Below are positions 38,101 through 50,100 of a stretch of 64,000 bases of DNA, piece by piece. The notes under the pieces were generated by a model. It searched no databases. It was not told the DNA's origin and saw only the letters and a program-made list of their open reading frames with translations. The position numbers and the translations under genes are program-made. How positions within the stretch are numbered: position 1 is the first letter of the stretch; each line of letters starts with the position of its first letter. Source of the DNA: Blastobasis lacticolella (Eukaryota > Arthropoda > Insecta > Lepidoptera > Blastobasidae); assembly GCA_905147135.1 (NCBI GenBank), contig LR990044.1, forward strand, positions 15,876,122 through 15,940,121, read 5' to 3'.

Positions 38101-41100
38101 TACAATAGAAGATATGGCGCAGACGCGAAATCAAGCTGTAACTTTTTTGCCTATTAATGTTTATTGTGTTTTCGCAATTAGTTTGAAGACTATGTACCTA
38201 GGTGCAACATTGTGTTGAAGGCAACAAAAAACAAATAAATTAAAGTAGAAACAAACATCGAAATGTCTTGTTTTTGTGCCGGACTGCTCACGAGCTGCTT
38301 GTAATAATAATTTTATTAACCAGCCACTTGAGATATTGATCGTAGTGATCTTTAGATTGAATTTTAAAACTCATATGAAACGGTAGGTAGAAAAGACTTA
38401 AAGGCACAAAACCTATATCCTATCTGTAACTGGTAAAATTGTATTATTCAGTTGATTGACCTGATTATGCTTGAGTGATCTATTACAACTGATTTCTAGA
38501 GATGCGGTCTTTCGTTTTCAAAATGTGATTATCGACATTGAAAAAGAAAAAGTTCGATAGTAATTTTCTCGGTAACTATTCCACGCACGAAAAAAATAAT
38601 TGTACCTATCGTTTTAATACGTTTAGCACTCCATCCAGTTCACGGCTTTATACATGTATTATGAAACACCCTGTATATCAAACATTCAGCATATTCTTTA
38701 TTTTTAGTAAAAATTCACATAATGATGGTACTTCACCAGGACAGAAGGGACTTGCATCTTCTTATTATCTTCAAAATGTTTACTGTCACAGCACTTCCAC
38801 TTTGCAACCCAGACATTACAATGTCTGGTCTTCAGGAAACCTAGAAGAACAATTCATCATCACAGCCCGTAACAGTCCACTGCAGGACTCAGGGTCTCTC
38901 TCACGAAAGGGGAGGTTATTGCCATAATCTCCACGCTTGGCAGGCGGGTTGGAGATCGCAGTGTTTAAATATAACAATGGAAAATGCTGCTGCCCATTTT
39001 CCAGACTACGGAGACTCTTGATCTTTTGCCTCGAAAACATTAGTCGCCTTGTACGACACCAACTAGTGTAAGGGGTTGGTGCTATTCTACTCTGCCGGAC
39101 ACCACACGGCCACGGAAGAACAATTAAATGAAAATAATCGTAAATTCGCGATTAAGCCGTTAAAGTTTTATTTTAAATGTCTAAACATTTAAAATGTCAT
39201 TTATGTACATTTTTCGTACGGTACCCTAATATATATAAAATTGTGGACCGCTGTGTAGGTACAATATTTGAGTATTAAAATTCTATACAATAAACACTAA
39301 ATTCGACCCTGCTTACGTCGAAATATTTTCGTATCTATTTAGACACCGAAATATAACTCAATTTGCCAATAACTTTAAAACTGTCTTTAATGTCATGTTG
39401 TTTTAAGATAAAGATTTCAAATTGTTGCAAATTCACACTATTCCATGCATATTTTTGTCACAATTTCTAAAATTGATTCCACGACCACGAATGTTAATCC
39501 AAGCTGTATCCAGGTGCAAATCCAGGTGTATTTCCATACTTCGCGCTTTCACATAAATGTGCACTACATTAGACCGTCTCTTAAATGGTTTAATTTAAAT
39601 TTGATTAGGAAATTATAAGATTTGCACCGATATTTAAAAAAAAAAAAAGGAAACGTCTGGTCTTTAGGAGCGATAGCAACGTGGTAAACGTTCAAAACAT
39701 TGCGCGCTTCACTTTCTGACAGGCTCGTTACTACGGGTGAAAACGGGATAGCAAAATTCATAATCTTTAAAGAGTGAGCGAATAGGGAATACTTGTGATT
39801 TGTGTTTAGTCTGTTATGTCTGTGAAATTAGTATAGGTACAACGTGTAAACAATCTCGTTTGACTACCTACGTCAATAATGATTAAAATAAATAAAAAAT
39901 ATTTGGCCTACAATGGGTTTATTGAAATTGGTATACAATCTCTTAGAACCGATAAATTTTTTTAATGTTTTAATCATCCTTTATTTTGAAAATTCGCTCC
40001 TTACGACAGCCTGGCTTTTCTAAAAGAAAATTTTAAAACACTTTCTGTTGTTATTGGTGATTTTATCTGTAATGGCTATGGCTTTTCTTTTATATATAAC
40101 GAAATATACTTGTACTTTGTGACTTGGTTGGTAATTCTATATGGATCGACAACTTATCATAAGGAAATTTGTCACTTTTTATTCGTCTACATTATTTAAC
40201 TCTCCAAACGCTGCACGTAATAGTATTTCGTTTATTTTTATCTGTCATCTATCTGTCAAACACAAAGCCAGAGTAATTAATATTGCTGTAGTTTCTGTAT
40301 AAAGTATTTATCTATCTAGAACAAAAAACTTTCCTTTGGCTTAATAATTATAATTACTTAATATGTAAATTAAATCATTTTCAGTAGAAATGTAAAAAAA
40401 ATCAGAGTGAAATAAAGCAATTTTACACTTTTAATAATTTTAATAAACGAGTTCTACACGAGCTAAGAAATTCTTAGTAAGAATATTTATATTTTATTTT
40501 GATAGTTAAATCAGTTCACTTTCTTATTTTCCTAATCATTCATTCGATGATGCCTCAATACTGTAAATTATCTCTGGTTGCTAGTACGCCATATTTGTTT
40601 ACCACATAAAACAAATTACCTTAAACTCGGTATACACTTAGTAACGAATAACAAAAAATAACCACGTTCTTACCCATTTAGGAAACGTAATCCTGCAGAT
40701 ATCGTGGAAGATTTCTTACGCAGATGGCTCTTCTTATAGATGTTGATTCTGTATTAGGTTGACCTGTGGAGCTAATGTCAGGATCATGATTTACAGAATC
40801 CCGGTCATTACTAGTCGATTACTCATCCGGCAGATGAAAAGAGAGAATACCGAAGATTGGACAAAGTAGAATTGGAAAGGGTAGGAAAGCGAACCCGGGT
40901 TCTGCTAGGGTCTTGGTCTCGCGGGATTGACCGCTCGGATGATGATGATTCAAGACGAAGGTCTTTGTCTCAAGACGTCTTTGACCAATGTGTGTGGCCA
41001 GTCATAATCTACGGAACTGAAACGTGGCCGCTCACTATGGGCCTTATAAGAACGCTAACTGTTACCCAAAGGGCAATGGAAAAGGCTGTGCTCGGAGTCT

Positions 41101-44100
41101 CGCTGCGCGATCGAATCAGGAATGAGGATATCCGCAAGCGAACCAAGGTCATCGACATAGCCCTAAGGATTGCTAGGCTAAAGTGGCAGTGGGCAGGGCA
41201 CATAGCTCGAAGAACAGATGGCCGATGGGGCAGTAAAGTTCTCGACCACGTACCGGAAAACGCAGCGTCGGTAGGCCTCCCACAAGGTATACCGACGACC
41301 TGGTAAAGGAAGGCACAGGACCGACTTTTGTGGAGATCTCTTGGAGAGGCCTATGCCCAGCAGAGGGCGTGTTTTGGCGTATATGATGATGATGGTGATA
41401 ATGATGATGTATTCGCTGGCAAAATCATTTTATAAATATTTTTCTCACCCATAAATAAAGAAACTGAATGAATAATATTTAATTAAAGAACTGTAAATTC
41501 GATAACTATCCTCGCAACTGTTGTCTCATTTTCCATCACAGAATAGTTTTATACAAATTACCGAATTTCTCAGGAGGATCTAGTAACAGAGCATGAACGT
41601 TGGAATTTTCACCACCCGGAGGTGCCCACTCATCTAGGGATCGTGGATGAAATGGACAAGTTCGATGCTCAGTTCTTCAGGGTGCATTACAAGCAGGCTG
41701 CCACCATGGAACCGATGAGCAGAAAGTTATTGGAGCATGCCTATAGCGCCATTTACGACGCTGGTAAGTACTTATTATAGGTATTACGTCTATATCCTTC
41801 TCTATGACTTTGGTACTAGTACGAGAAAAAACTGAGTACTTAGAATGATTACATTTCTTGATATCCCGGGAGCTTCATGACATTACTTAAGGTTTTATTC
41901 ATTCTTTAAAATATTATAGTGAATATCAAACGAAATTAAAATGTAAATAAAAACGGTCCTTACAGTTATCAACGGTCATCATACTATCTAACTATACATT
42001 CGTTCGAAAGACATTGACAAGTAACAATATGTAGATTTTGAACTTGATTAATTATAAGCTACAATTTACATTACACGATATTCAGTTCAAGTTCGTATCT
42101 GTAGTATGGTTGCGGGAATCCGCGCTTCAATCGCAATGGCAGAATTTTTAAAAATATTATTATTATTATTATTTGTTGATGCACTAGCAGCTTAAAGCTG
42201 ATGCGTGCATTTCAATAGCACTTGTGTCAGTCACTTGTTTAGGCGGTCCAATCTATTCTTGAAGGCATTGACAGAGGGTGCACTACATTTGTGTGTACAT
42301 GTTCTGGTAACTTGTTCCACGCGCATACCACACGATTCGGCAGAAAATGGTGTCTGGGGTTGGAGGCCCTTGGTGATCGCAGCAGTTGCTAAGAGTGTCC
42401 TCTTTTTGAACGGTTAGTATTAGGCTTCATACTATACATGTGGTCAAGCTGAACATCGTAATGGCAATGCAAGATCTTGTAGGTTTCTAAAAGGTCTCCC
42501 CCCTGTCTACGCTCCTCCAGCGTCGTCATTCCCAGCGCCTTCAAGCGTTCTTCGTATGATTTGCCACGCAGAGATGTCACCATACGCGTAGCTCTTTTCT
42601 GCACTTTTTCCAGATTCTGTATGTCCTTTTTGAAATAAGGATTCCATATCTGAAAACCATACTCCAGAAGAGGCCGCACATAGGTTTTGTATAGTCGGAT
42701 GAATAGGTTCATATCAATATTTCTGGAGGCTTTCCTAATCATGTATAGAAGTGAGTTAGCACTTTTAACAATTCCAAGAACGTGGGCGTCCCATTTCAGG
42801 TTATGTGTCACTGTTAGCCTGAGGTCAAGTTGAGATGTAACTGCTTGGAGGTTGACACCATTAATAGTTTATGTCATGTGAGGGTTTTTAATTACCTATA
42901 TGGAGTACAGTGCATTCACTCGCATTCAGCGTTAAAAGCCAATCTTGTGTCCAATCAACAATACGATCCAAGTCGCCTTGAATAATGTTGTGACTCACCA
43001 GGGGGTTACCCAATATCTTGGCATCAGCAAATAGGGATAACAGGGACTTAATTATCTGCTTGAGGTCTGTTAAGTAGAATTCAAATAAAATTGGGCCAAG
43101 CACCGAACCTTGTGGCACACCACTTAGGTCACAATATGGTCCTAAGATAAATTTATCTAAGTCATTGTGAGATAGCTATTGCAACATAGACAGCGAACAG
43201 AAAGCGAATTTACGCGGTGTTCTAGTAATTATACATCTTGTTTCAAATAACATTTTATTTTTCCAGGCTATAATCCCAATCTTTTTCGAGGAAAAAAAGT
43301 GGGAGTGTTCATCGGTTCGATGTTTTCAGAATCCGAAAAGATTGTAATTTACGAAAACATCCAACGAAATGGATTTGGTATTACTGGGTCAGTATATAGT
43401 ATTCTGTACTCCTTCACATTCGTGGACCCAAGAAGCAATTCCAATCTTTCTATTCATTCATTATAATTTCAACGAAAAACATAATTTTAGAACTGATATC
43501 ACAAAACTACGCGAGAGTTTTGAAATGAATACGGTATTTTAAATATACTTCCACTATGGAACATGTTCATTTTAATTTATATTATCTATTAATAATGAAA
43601 TTGCAGGGGACAGATTTGATCGCCTCAGGCACTGCCTGTTATCAAATTTGAAGTGCCCCCTCGATATTAAATGTTAAATTAATTTGAAAATGAAGTCACA
43701 ATCAAATTTAGATGCAAGCGTTTCAATTTAGGCACAGTGTGGATCGCAGGGCAGGCATATCGATGTTATTACCTACCTATTACTGTAGGTTGGGCCGAAT
43801 GACGGGAAATCATGAGAGCTACCTGTGGCTAGTGACCCTAAAACTCTATAAAGCTAACATAATACTCGTATAGCTTTTAAACAAAAAACTAAACTAGTCT
43901 CAATCATTTAGATGCAACAAGGCAATGTACGCCAACCGAATCTCGTACTGGATTGACGGAAAGGGACCGTCAATGACCTTGGATGTCGCATGTGCAAGTT
44001 CCGCTGCCTGTATAGAGCATGCCTACAGGAGTATCATGACTGGCCAATGTGATGCTGCCATCGTGGGCGGCTGTAACTTGTGCATGCACCCTTGTGCTTC

Positions 44101-47100
44101 TTTGAACATGAACAGGTAAACAAAACATCCTATTTTGCTATGCCTCATCATAAGCAACCCATATCAGTTAGCGCGAATAGTCTTGATACTTATCCATATT
44201 TCTTAACGAGATTTTTCATATATCTCCAACCCGCCTGCCAGACGGTACACGCATTGGAGATCGCATAATCGCGGTGACTATGCGAGCTCAGCGAGTACGC
44301 GTTCGTACTGTCCGGTTTGTAAGCGGTGACGTATTAACGGGCATTAAGTCCTGCTCGATTGTGTACTTCCTTAGCTCCTGTAATGAAATAATTATATTAT
44401 TATTATGTTATACTATTTTTATTTTTATTTTGAATTAAACAAAATATTCCATAAGTATGCAATAACATTTACTGTACGATAAACGGAAACGTTCAAATTA
44501 TTAAGACAATCATTAAATTATAAAATGGGCTTAACATACCTTCCACACAGACTCATAATAACTGCAATACGTTTTTTAATTCCACAGGCATGGCTTCCTT
44601 TGTATGGATGGAAAGACAAAAGTGTTCGATAAAAACGGTGATGGTTACGTCAGAGCTGACGCAATCAACGTGTTATTTTTACAGAAGGCCAAAGATGCAA
44701 AACGGTAATGCACTCGTCCTATCTCTAATTACTATAGCGTATAAGTTTATAATTTACTTGTATACTCAATTTTTATTACTACCTAGCATAACCGGTACGT
44801 ATGTAGTAATGTGAGTAAGAAATAATAAAAAAGTAGACCAAGGTAACTAACACAGTACTATTCTACTATAAGTGTAAAGTAACATATGATGTAAACTTGT
44901 GTTCCCGTTGAGGTACATCCCTTTTTGTGAAAAAATATTGTGTCCCATTTGACTGTTTTTAAATGTGGTATTTCTATTACTCTTGTAGCATTTACGCCGA
45001 GGTGTATCATGCAAAAATGCAATATTCTTCTGAGCCAAATAAAAACTGGCTACCAACTCGTGAATCGAAGGATATTGAAAAATTCCTTGAAGAGTTCTAT
45101 AAGGAAATAAATGTATCACCTTCTCAAGTTGAATATGTAGAGGCAAATGGAGCTGGTATGTTTTAAATATGAACATATTCACACACAACACATTCAAGTA
45201 ACATATTTATAGCTTGACCGCGACAGAGGCGACCTGTCAATGGTGGCGCTAGTTCTGCGTTTTATGTAGCAACACCGGGTGTAGTATCGCGGTGACAGAA
45301 TTCGAATTCGCCAACAATGAGGCATGGATAAGAAGAAACGTGACATGGAAAAAGAAACTAACATGTCCCGATCGTAAAATTATGGAATTATGATTCTTAT
45401 CGAATATGTCATCATTTGACGTAGTAGACATTGACACCAAAGTTAAACAGTATAAACGGACTAATTTTAAATGGTGTACAATAACGAAAGCGGCCTGTTA
45501 AGGTTACAGACTACTCGATAGCGTCAAGTTATATTTACTCTATATAGTTTATTATTGCTAGTAAAAGAAATTAGTATGCTCATTTTTCCGCAATCTGTCT
45601 AAGTAAAAGAAGTCGTTGTACCAATATACAAAGCTTTGATTTTTTGACGACGAATGATGACATTGCCTATGGAAAAAATTAAAATTTTTACAAAAAAAAT
45701 TACGTAAGTAAAATTTAAATTGCATTATTTTTAGCAACCGCCGAGGCTGACGGCAAAGAACTCGAAGCAATCGGCAGAGTATTTGGAAAAGCAGCACCAA
45801 TAAAAGTCGGCAGCGTCAAATCAATCATGGGACATAGCGAACCAGCTTCTGGAACAAGTGCTGCAACTAAGGTACGTGGGATACAAGTATTAAATATCTC
45901 ATTAATAAAACAATTTATATGTAATTAATATATTTACTGTCTTATCTCTAAGGTGCATATCTGAGCCAAAGAGTGTTTTGTGCCTTCGTAGATCTGGAGA
46001 AGACTTACGGTTGAGTGGAGAGGGGTATGCTATAGAATGTGCTGTCCAAATTCGGATTGAAGGGCCTCCTTATATTTGCACTACAATCACTATATGAGGG
46101 TTCTAATGCAAGTGTTAGGTTAGCAGATCAATAGCAGTCACCCAGACTGGTTTGGCATCTCTAAAGGTGTCAGACAAGGATGTGTGGCATCACCACGACT
46201 CTTTGATTAGATTATGGATAGTTGTCGTAATAGAAAGCAGGAAAGCGGACCCTAGTAGTAGCCGGGATTGACCGCTCGGATGATGATGTAGATAAGTTGT
46301 CTTAATGAACTGCAAGAGAGTGATTGTGGACTGCGAATGGAAATGTCCAACATAAATGCTTTTTGTAGGTACGCCGATGATCAAGTATTACCTGCATCAT
46401 CGGAAAGCGAACTGCAAATGATGTTGGATATTATGAGTAAATCGTTCGAAAGGAAAGGCATGAAAATAATCGCTCAGAAGACGAAAGAAATGGTGTTTGA
46501 AAGAGAAGAGGGCATGAGAGTCACATAGATTGAAATAAAAGGGAAGAGTATTGAGCAAGTGAAAGAGTTCGTGTATCTAGGAAGTTATTTAAAGTCATTA
46601 TTTATCTCATTGCCCGGTCATTATGAATACTGCTACGTAGCTGTTGGGCAAACTGATAATTAAGATATTTATTAGGCAACAAATTGACTTGTCATCATTG
46701 ACGTATCTAGGGCTATTTTTCTGGGCACGGATCCAGTTTTCAAGTTAAGTGTCTCAGTTGTTACATGACATAGTCGAGCTATGTAATTATTTTTGAATAT
46801 TTGATATGTTGATTCTAATAATCTGAATTGATGAGCAGTGTGGGAGATGTGAATTTTTAAAAAATGAGCGATTGTAGAGAGTTCGAAATTGTTTGAATCT
46901 TGGCTCAAAAATACTGGCGTGAACACATTAAATATAACGCAAACTAATGAATGAAGAAGCTCACAATGTTTGGAGAGGCGTACCTATAAGATTTAAAAAA
47001 TGTAGCGAAATCAATATTATTCGGATTAATTTCTCAAAAGACATGAGCGAGCGCAGCGAGCTCGGAATTTTTGGTACATTGCCTCTTAAAATCCGGGTTG

Positions 47101-50100
47101 ATTATGCGGACAGCATTAATGTATAATGAAATGAGCGAGCGTAGCAAGCTCGAAATTTTTTGAATTCTTGCTCAACCGAGCTGGAATGAGCGAGCTCAGC
47201 GAGCTTGGAATTTAAAACGGCGATTACATAATCAAAACTTCATTGATTAAATTATGAAATGCAACAAATAAAATAACAAAATTGAAAGACAAAATGTTTT
47301 ATTTAGCTAAGTTTATAATCCAAATGTATGTTTTATCAAATGGACGACTGACCAAAAGTTGTTAGATGTTTTAAAGTACCAAGTCATCCCTAATCAAATT
47401 ATATAATCTCAAATTATTTCCTCCACAGTATTTTATTTCCCTTCCCTAGTCTAATGTTTAGAGAGTATGCTTTATGATCCTGAAGTCGCCGGTTATAAAT
47501 TTAGATCAGTAATTGTTAATTTATTTGTAACAAATTGAATCTATCAAAAACGTTATTTGCGTTTTGTTAGTTCCAGCGAGTTCCAGAACCAATTAAAAGG
47601 CGTTATTCGCTAAATAATTGACTATATTTCTCTTGAACTTTATGATATTTAACGATTTGATCAATAGTGTAATACATAAGTAATTTAAACGTTTGTATTC
47701 CAGACTTTGGTCAGTAGAACAAACGACTATTTGAAAGTGATCAAAGTCTTTTAAAATATGCTCAATAAAGTTTTGATTTTGGGTTTTATAACCTAGAAAA
47801 GAACAACGAATGTATGAGCGAGCGAAGTGAGCTTGAAATTTGTGACATTTTGGGTTATAACAGCCTGAGGTGATTATTGAATGAATGAGCAAGGGACACG
47901 TTTGGTCTTAACAGCAATGGGTGATCCTCACAATAGTAATTTAAGGAAATCAATGAATGAATGAGTGACAACAACGAGCTAGGTGAATTACAAGAAAAGT
48001 ATCTGAAATTATAAATAAGTGAGCGAAGCGAGCTCGAAGTTTTTTACATTTGAGTCGTAAAAGTAAGTGCGATCAATGAATGAATGAGCGAGCGGAGCGA
48101 GAAAGAAATTTTTGACATTTTAGCTTAGATGCTGTGATGATGTGAGTTAGAGTTGGGGCTCAATGAGAGGGGCAATTGCACCCATTGCCCCCCTCCCCCC
48201 CTGGGTCCGCGCCTAGCCTGTGCGCCGCTGGTACCGTTCTAGTTACGCTACTGACGGCAAGCCTCAAACAGGGCAAATACTGTTGGAAGCAGCATACGAC
48301 TTTGTGCCTTTGATATATATGATATATGATAGATTCTGTTTTTTGACAATATTTTAAATAAAACAATGTAATCAACTTATTACAATTTAAAATTCCTAGG
48401 AAAAGTGTATTGTACAATTTATTTCACACATTTCCTGTTGATTTTTGGCAACATTTAGATTTCCTAGGAATTCTATATAATGACGGATTATAGTATACAC
48501 TTACGGTAACATAAAAAATCATATGTATAATGAAACACAATATATTATTACTGTGCCCAACAAGTGTCGGACAATATCAATTATGAATGAATTTAATTAT
48601 TTCAAAAGTTTTTTAAAATAATTTGGTAAGCATATTGGGCATTATTCATATTGCCCGGGACTAAATAATGCCTTATTAATCACATTGTCCATAACATTTA
48701 CAAGATTAACGCAGTGAACTGCCCCAGTTAACCGTGTGATGAGAAGTAACATTTTGAAGCAATTGTGATTAAATGCGAGGCAAGGAAGATAATTATCAGG
48801 ACAGAGTGGCGGTATATAGTGTCTGCTTACCCCACTTGTGTGACAGGTGTCAGCTTTATATATGTATATATGTGTATATTTAATACTAGATTAAACCAAA
48901 TTACAACGTTTTCATTGTGTTCAACAGCTGTGTTTAGCGTATCACAAGGGCTCCTTACCAGGAAATATCCATTACAACGAGCCTCAAAATGACATTCCTT
49001 CCGTCAAAGAAGGCAGAGTACAAGTGCTGCTGGATAACGAGCAATTCAACAGAAGCTTTTCTGCCTTAAACTGTTTCTCATATGGTGGCGTAAACATTCA
49101 TGTTCTTCTAAAGGGTCATTATAAACAGAAGGTACGTATTCGGATTTGATTCAGAAATGTGCTGTATCTGAGAAATTAAACTAATGGAGATTCGATAACG
49201 GCAACAAACTATAACGAGATTATATGCAATTTAGTTAGCAACTTTTTGTTATAGGATCCAGAACAATACAAAAGCAGTATTCCACATTTGGTTTTAATCT
49301 CTGGAAGAACAGATCAAAGCGTGGAATATGTTCTTAAGGTATTAACTGAGAACCCTGTCGATCCGGAGCAAATCAGTCTTATGCATAATATACATCAATA
49401 TGACATCCCTGGACACATGTGTCGTGGTTACACCATACTGGGTGAGATATTGAGGATATCATTAAATAGGATTATAGTTAATAAAAGAGTCATCATTGTC
49501 CTAGCGGCCAATCCCGGCTGCTGTCCGGGCGAGCGTAGAAAAAGAAAAAAGCATTCTCTTAGACGAATCGAACAGTAAATAATATAGTCAATCATTAAAC
49601 CGGTCGTGAAACGTAGCATTATACGCTTTGATCGTAGTCTGTTTCACAATTACCAGTTTTGACATGGAACACTGTCCTCAATTTTTTTAATGTTTTAAAA
49701 ATGTATTTTAATAATTGTTTGCTATCTTAGGAACAAATGAAAACAACGAGACCGTTAGTTTGTCAAAGAAAACAAGTTACTTCGACCTCATAAATAGGCC
49801 TATTTGGTTCGTGTACAGTGGAATGGGATCGCAATGGGCTGGCATGGGCGCGGATCTCATGCGCATCCCTATATTTGCATCAGCTATACAAAGGTTTGTG
49901 TTTAAAGATTAGTAATACGGTATTAAAAGTAAATGTACTCTCGATATTCTACCATTCATGCCGCCGATACAGAAGGGATTTTTTCTATCGGGGCTGAATA
50001 TTAGAGGGCATATTAGAGTTGATGCTTTTAATTTCTTTATATTATACGGTTATACTGTTTGGTATTAAATCAATAAATTTTTTAATTTTATGTTTTGTAG

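Larger units (their letters stand above)
34176..38675. mobile_element. Possible DNA element bounded by perfect 33-bp inverted repeats
   Basis: 34176-34208 and 38643-38675 are exact reverse complements, starting TACAGGGTGTTTCATAATAC. TA at each outer edge fits a Tc1/mariner-type duplication. The interior holds two SINEs, a hairpin MITE and no transposase. It is either one old non-autonomous element or two unrelated copies of the same terminus. Confidence 0.45.
29134..41573 (+). other. Intron 1 of the FAS-like gene (12,440 bp), transposon-rich
   Basis: GT-AG intron between EHLYNK and EDLVTEHERW. It holds SINEs on both strands, LINE 3' ends, a tandem/inverted array, a perfect 33-bp inverted-repeat pair 4.5 kb apart, a 234-bp hairpin MITE and an RTE fragment, each listed separately. 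Between them (for example 29.2-30.0, 33.1-34.1, 35.6-37.4, 37.7-38.6 and 39.1-40.9 kb) I see only AT-rich sequence with no coding signal. Confidence 0.85.
45872..48927 (+). other. Intron 7 of the FAS-like gene (3,056 bp)
   Basis: GT-AG intron holding a decayed LINE reverse-transcriptase fragment at its 5' end and a run of GAGCGAGC-type repeats in its 3' half. No other coding signal was seen. Confidence 0.8.

Noticed and set aside
40857..41306. A 149-codon open frame as a host gene
   Set aside because: The protein is the C-terminal part of an RTE-type ORF2 with a GAT tail.
44630..44680. EF-hand-like loop DKNGDGYVRADA in FAS exon 5
   Set aside because: Position 12 is Ala rather than Glu/Asp, there is no paired hand, and the segment aligns with the KS family's SFDxxAxGYxRxEA. 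Chance resemblance.
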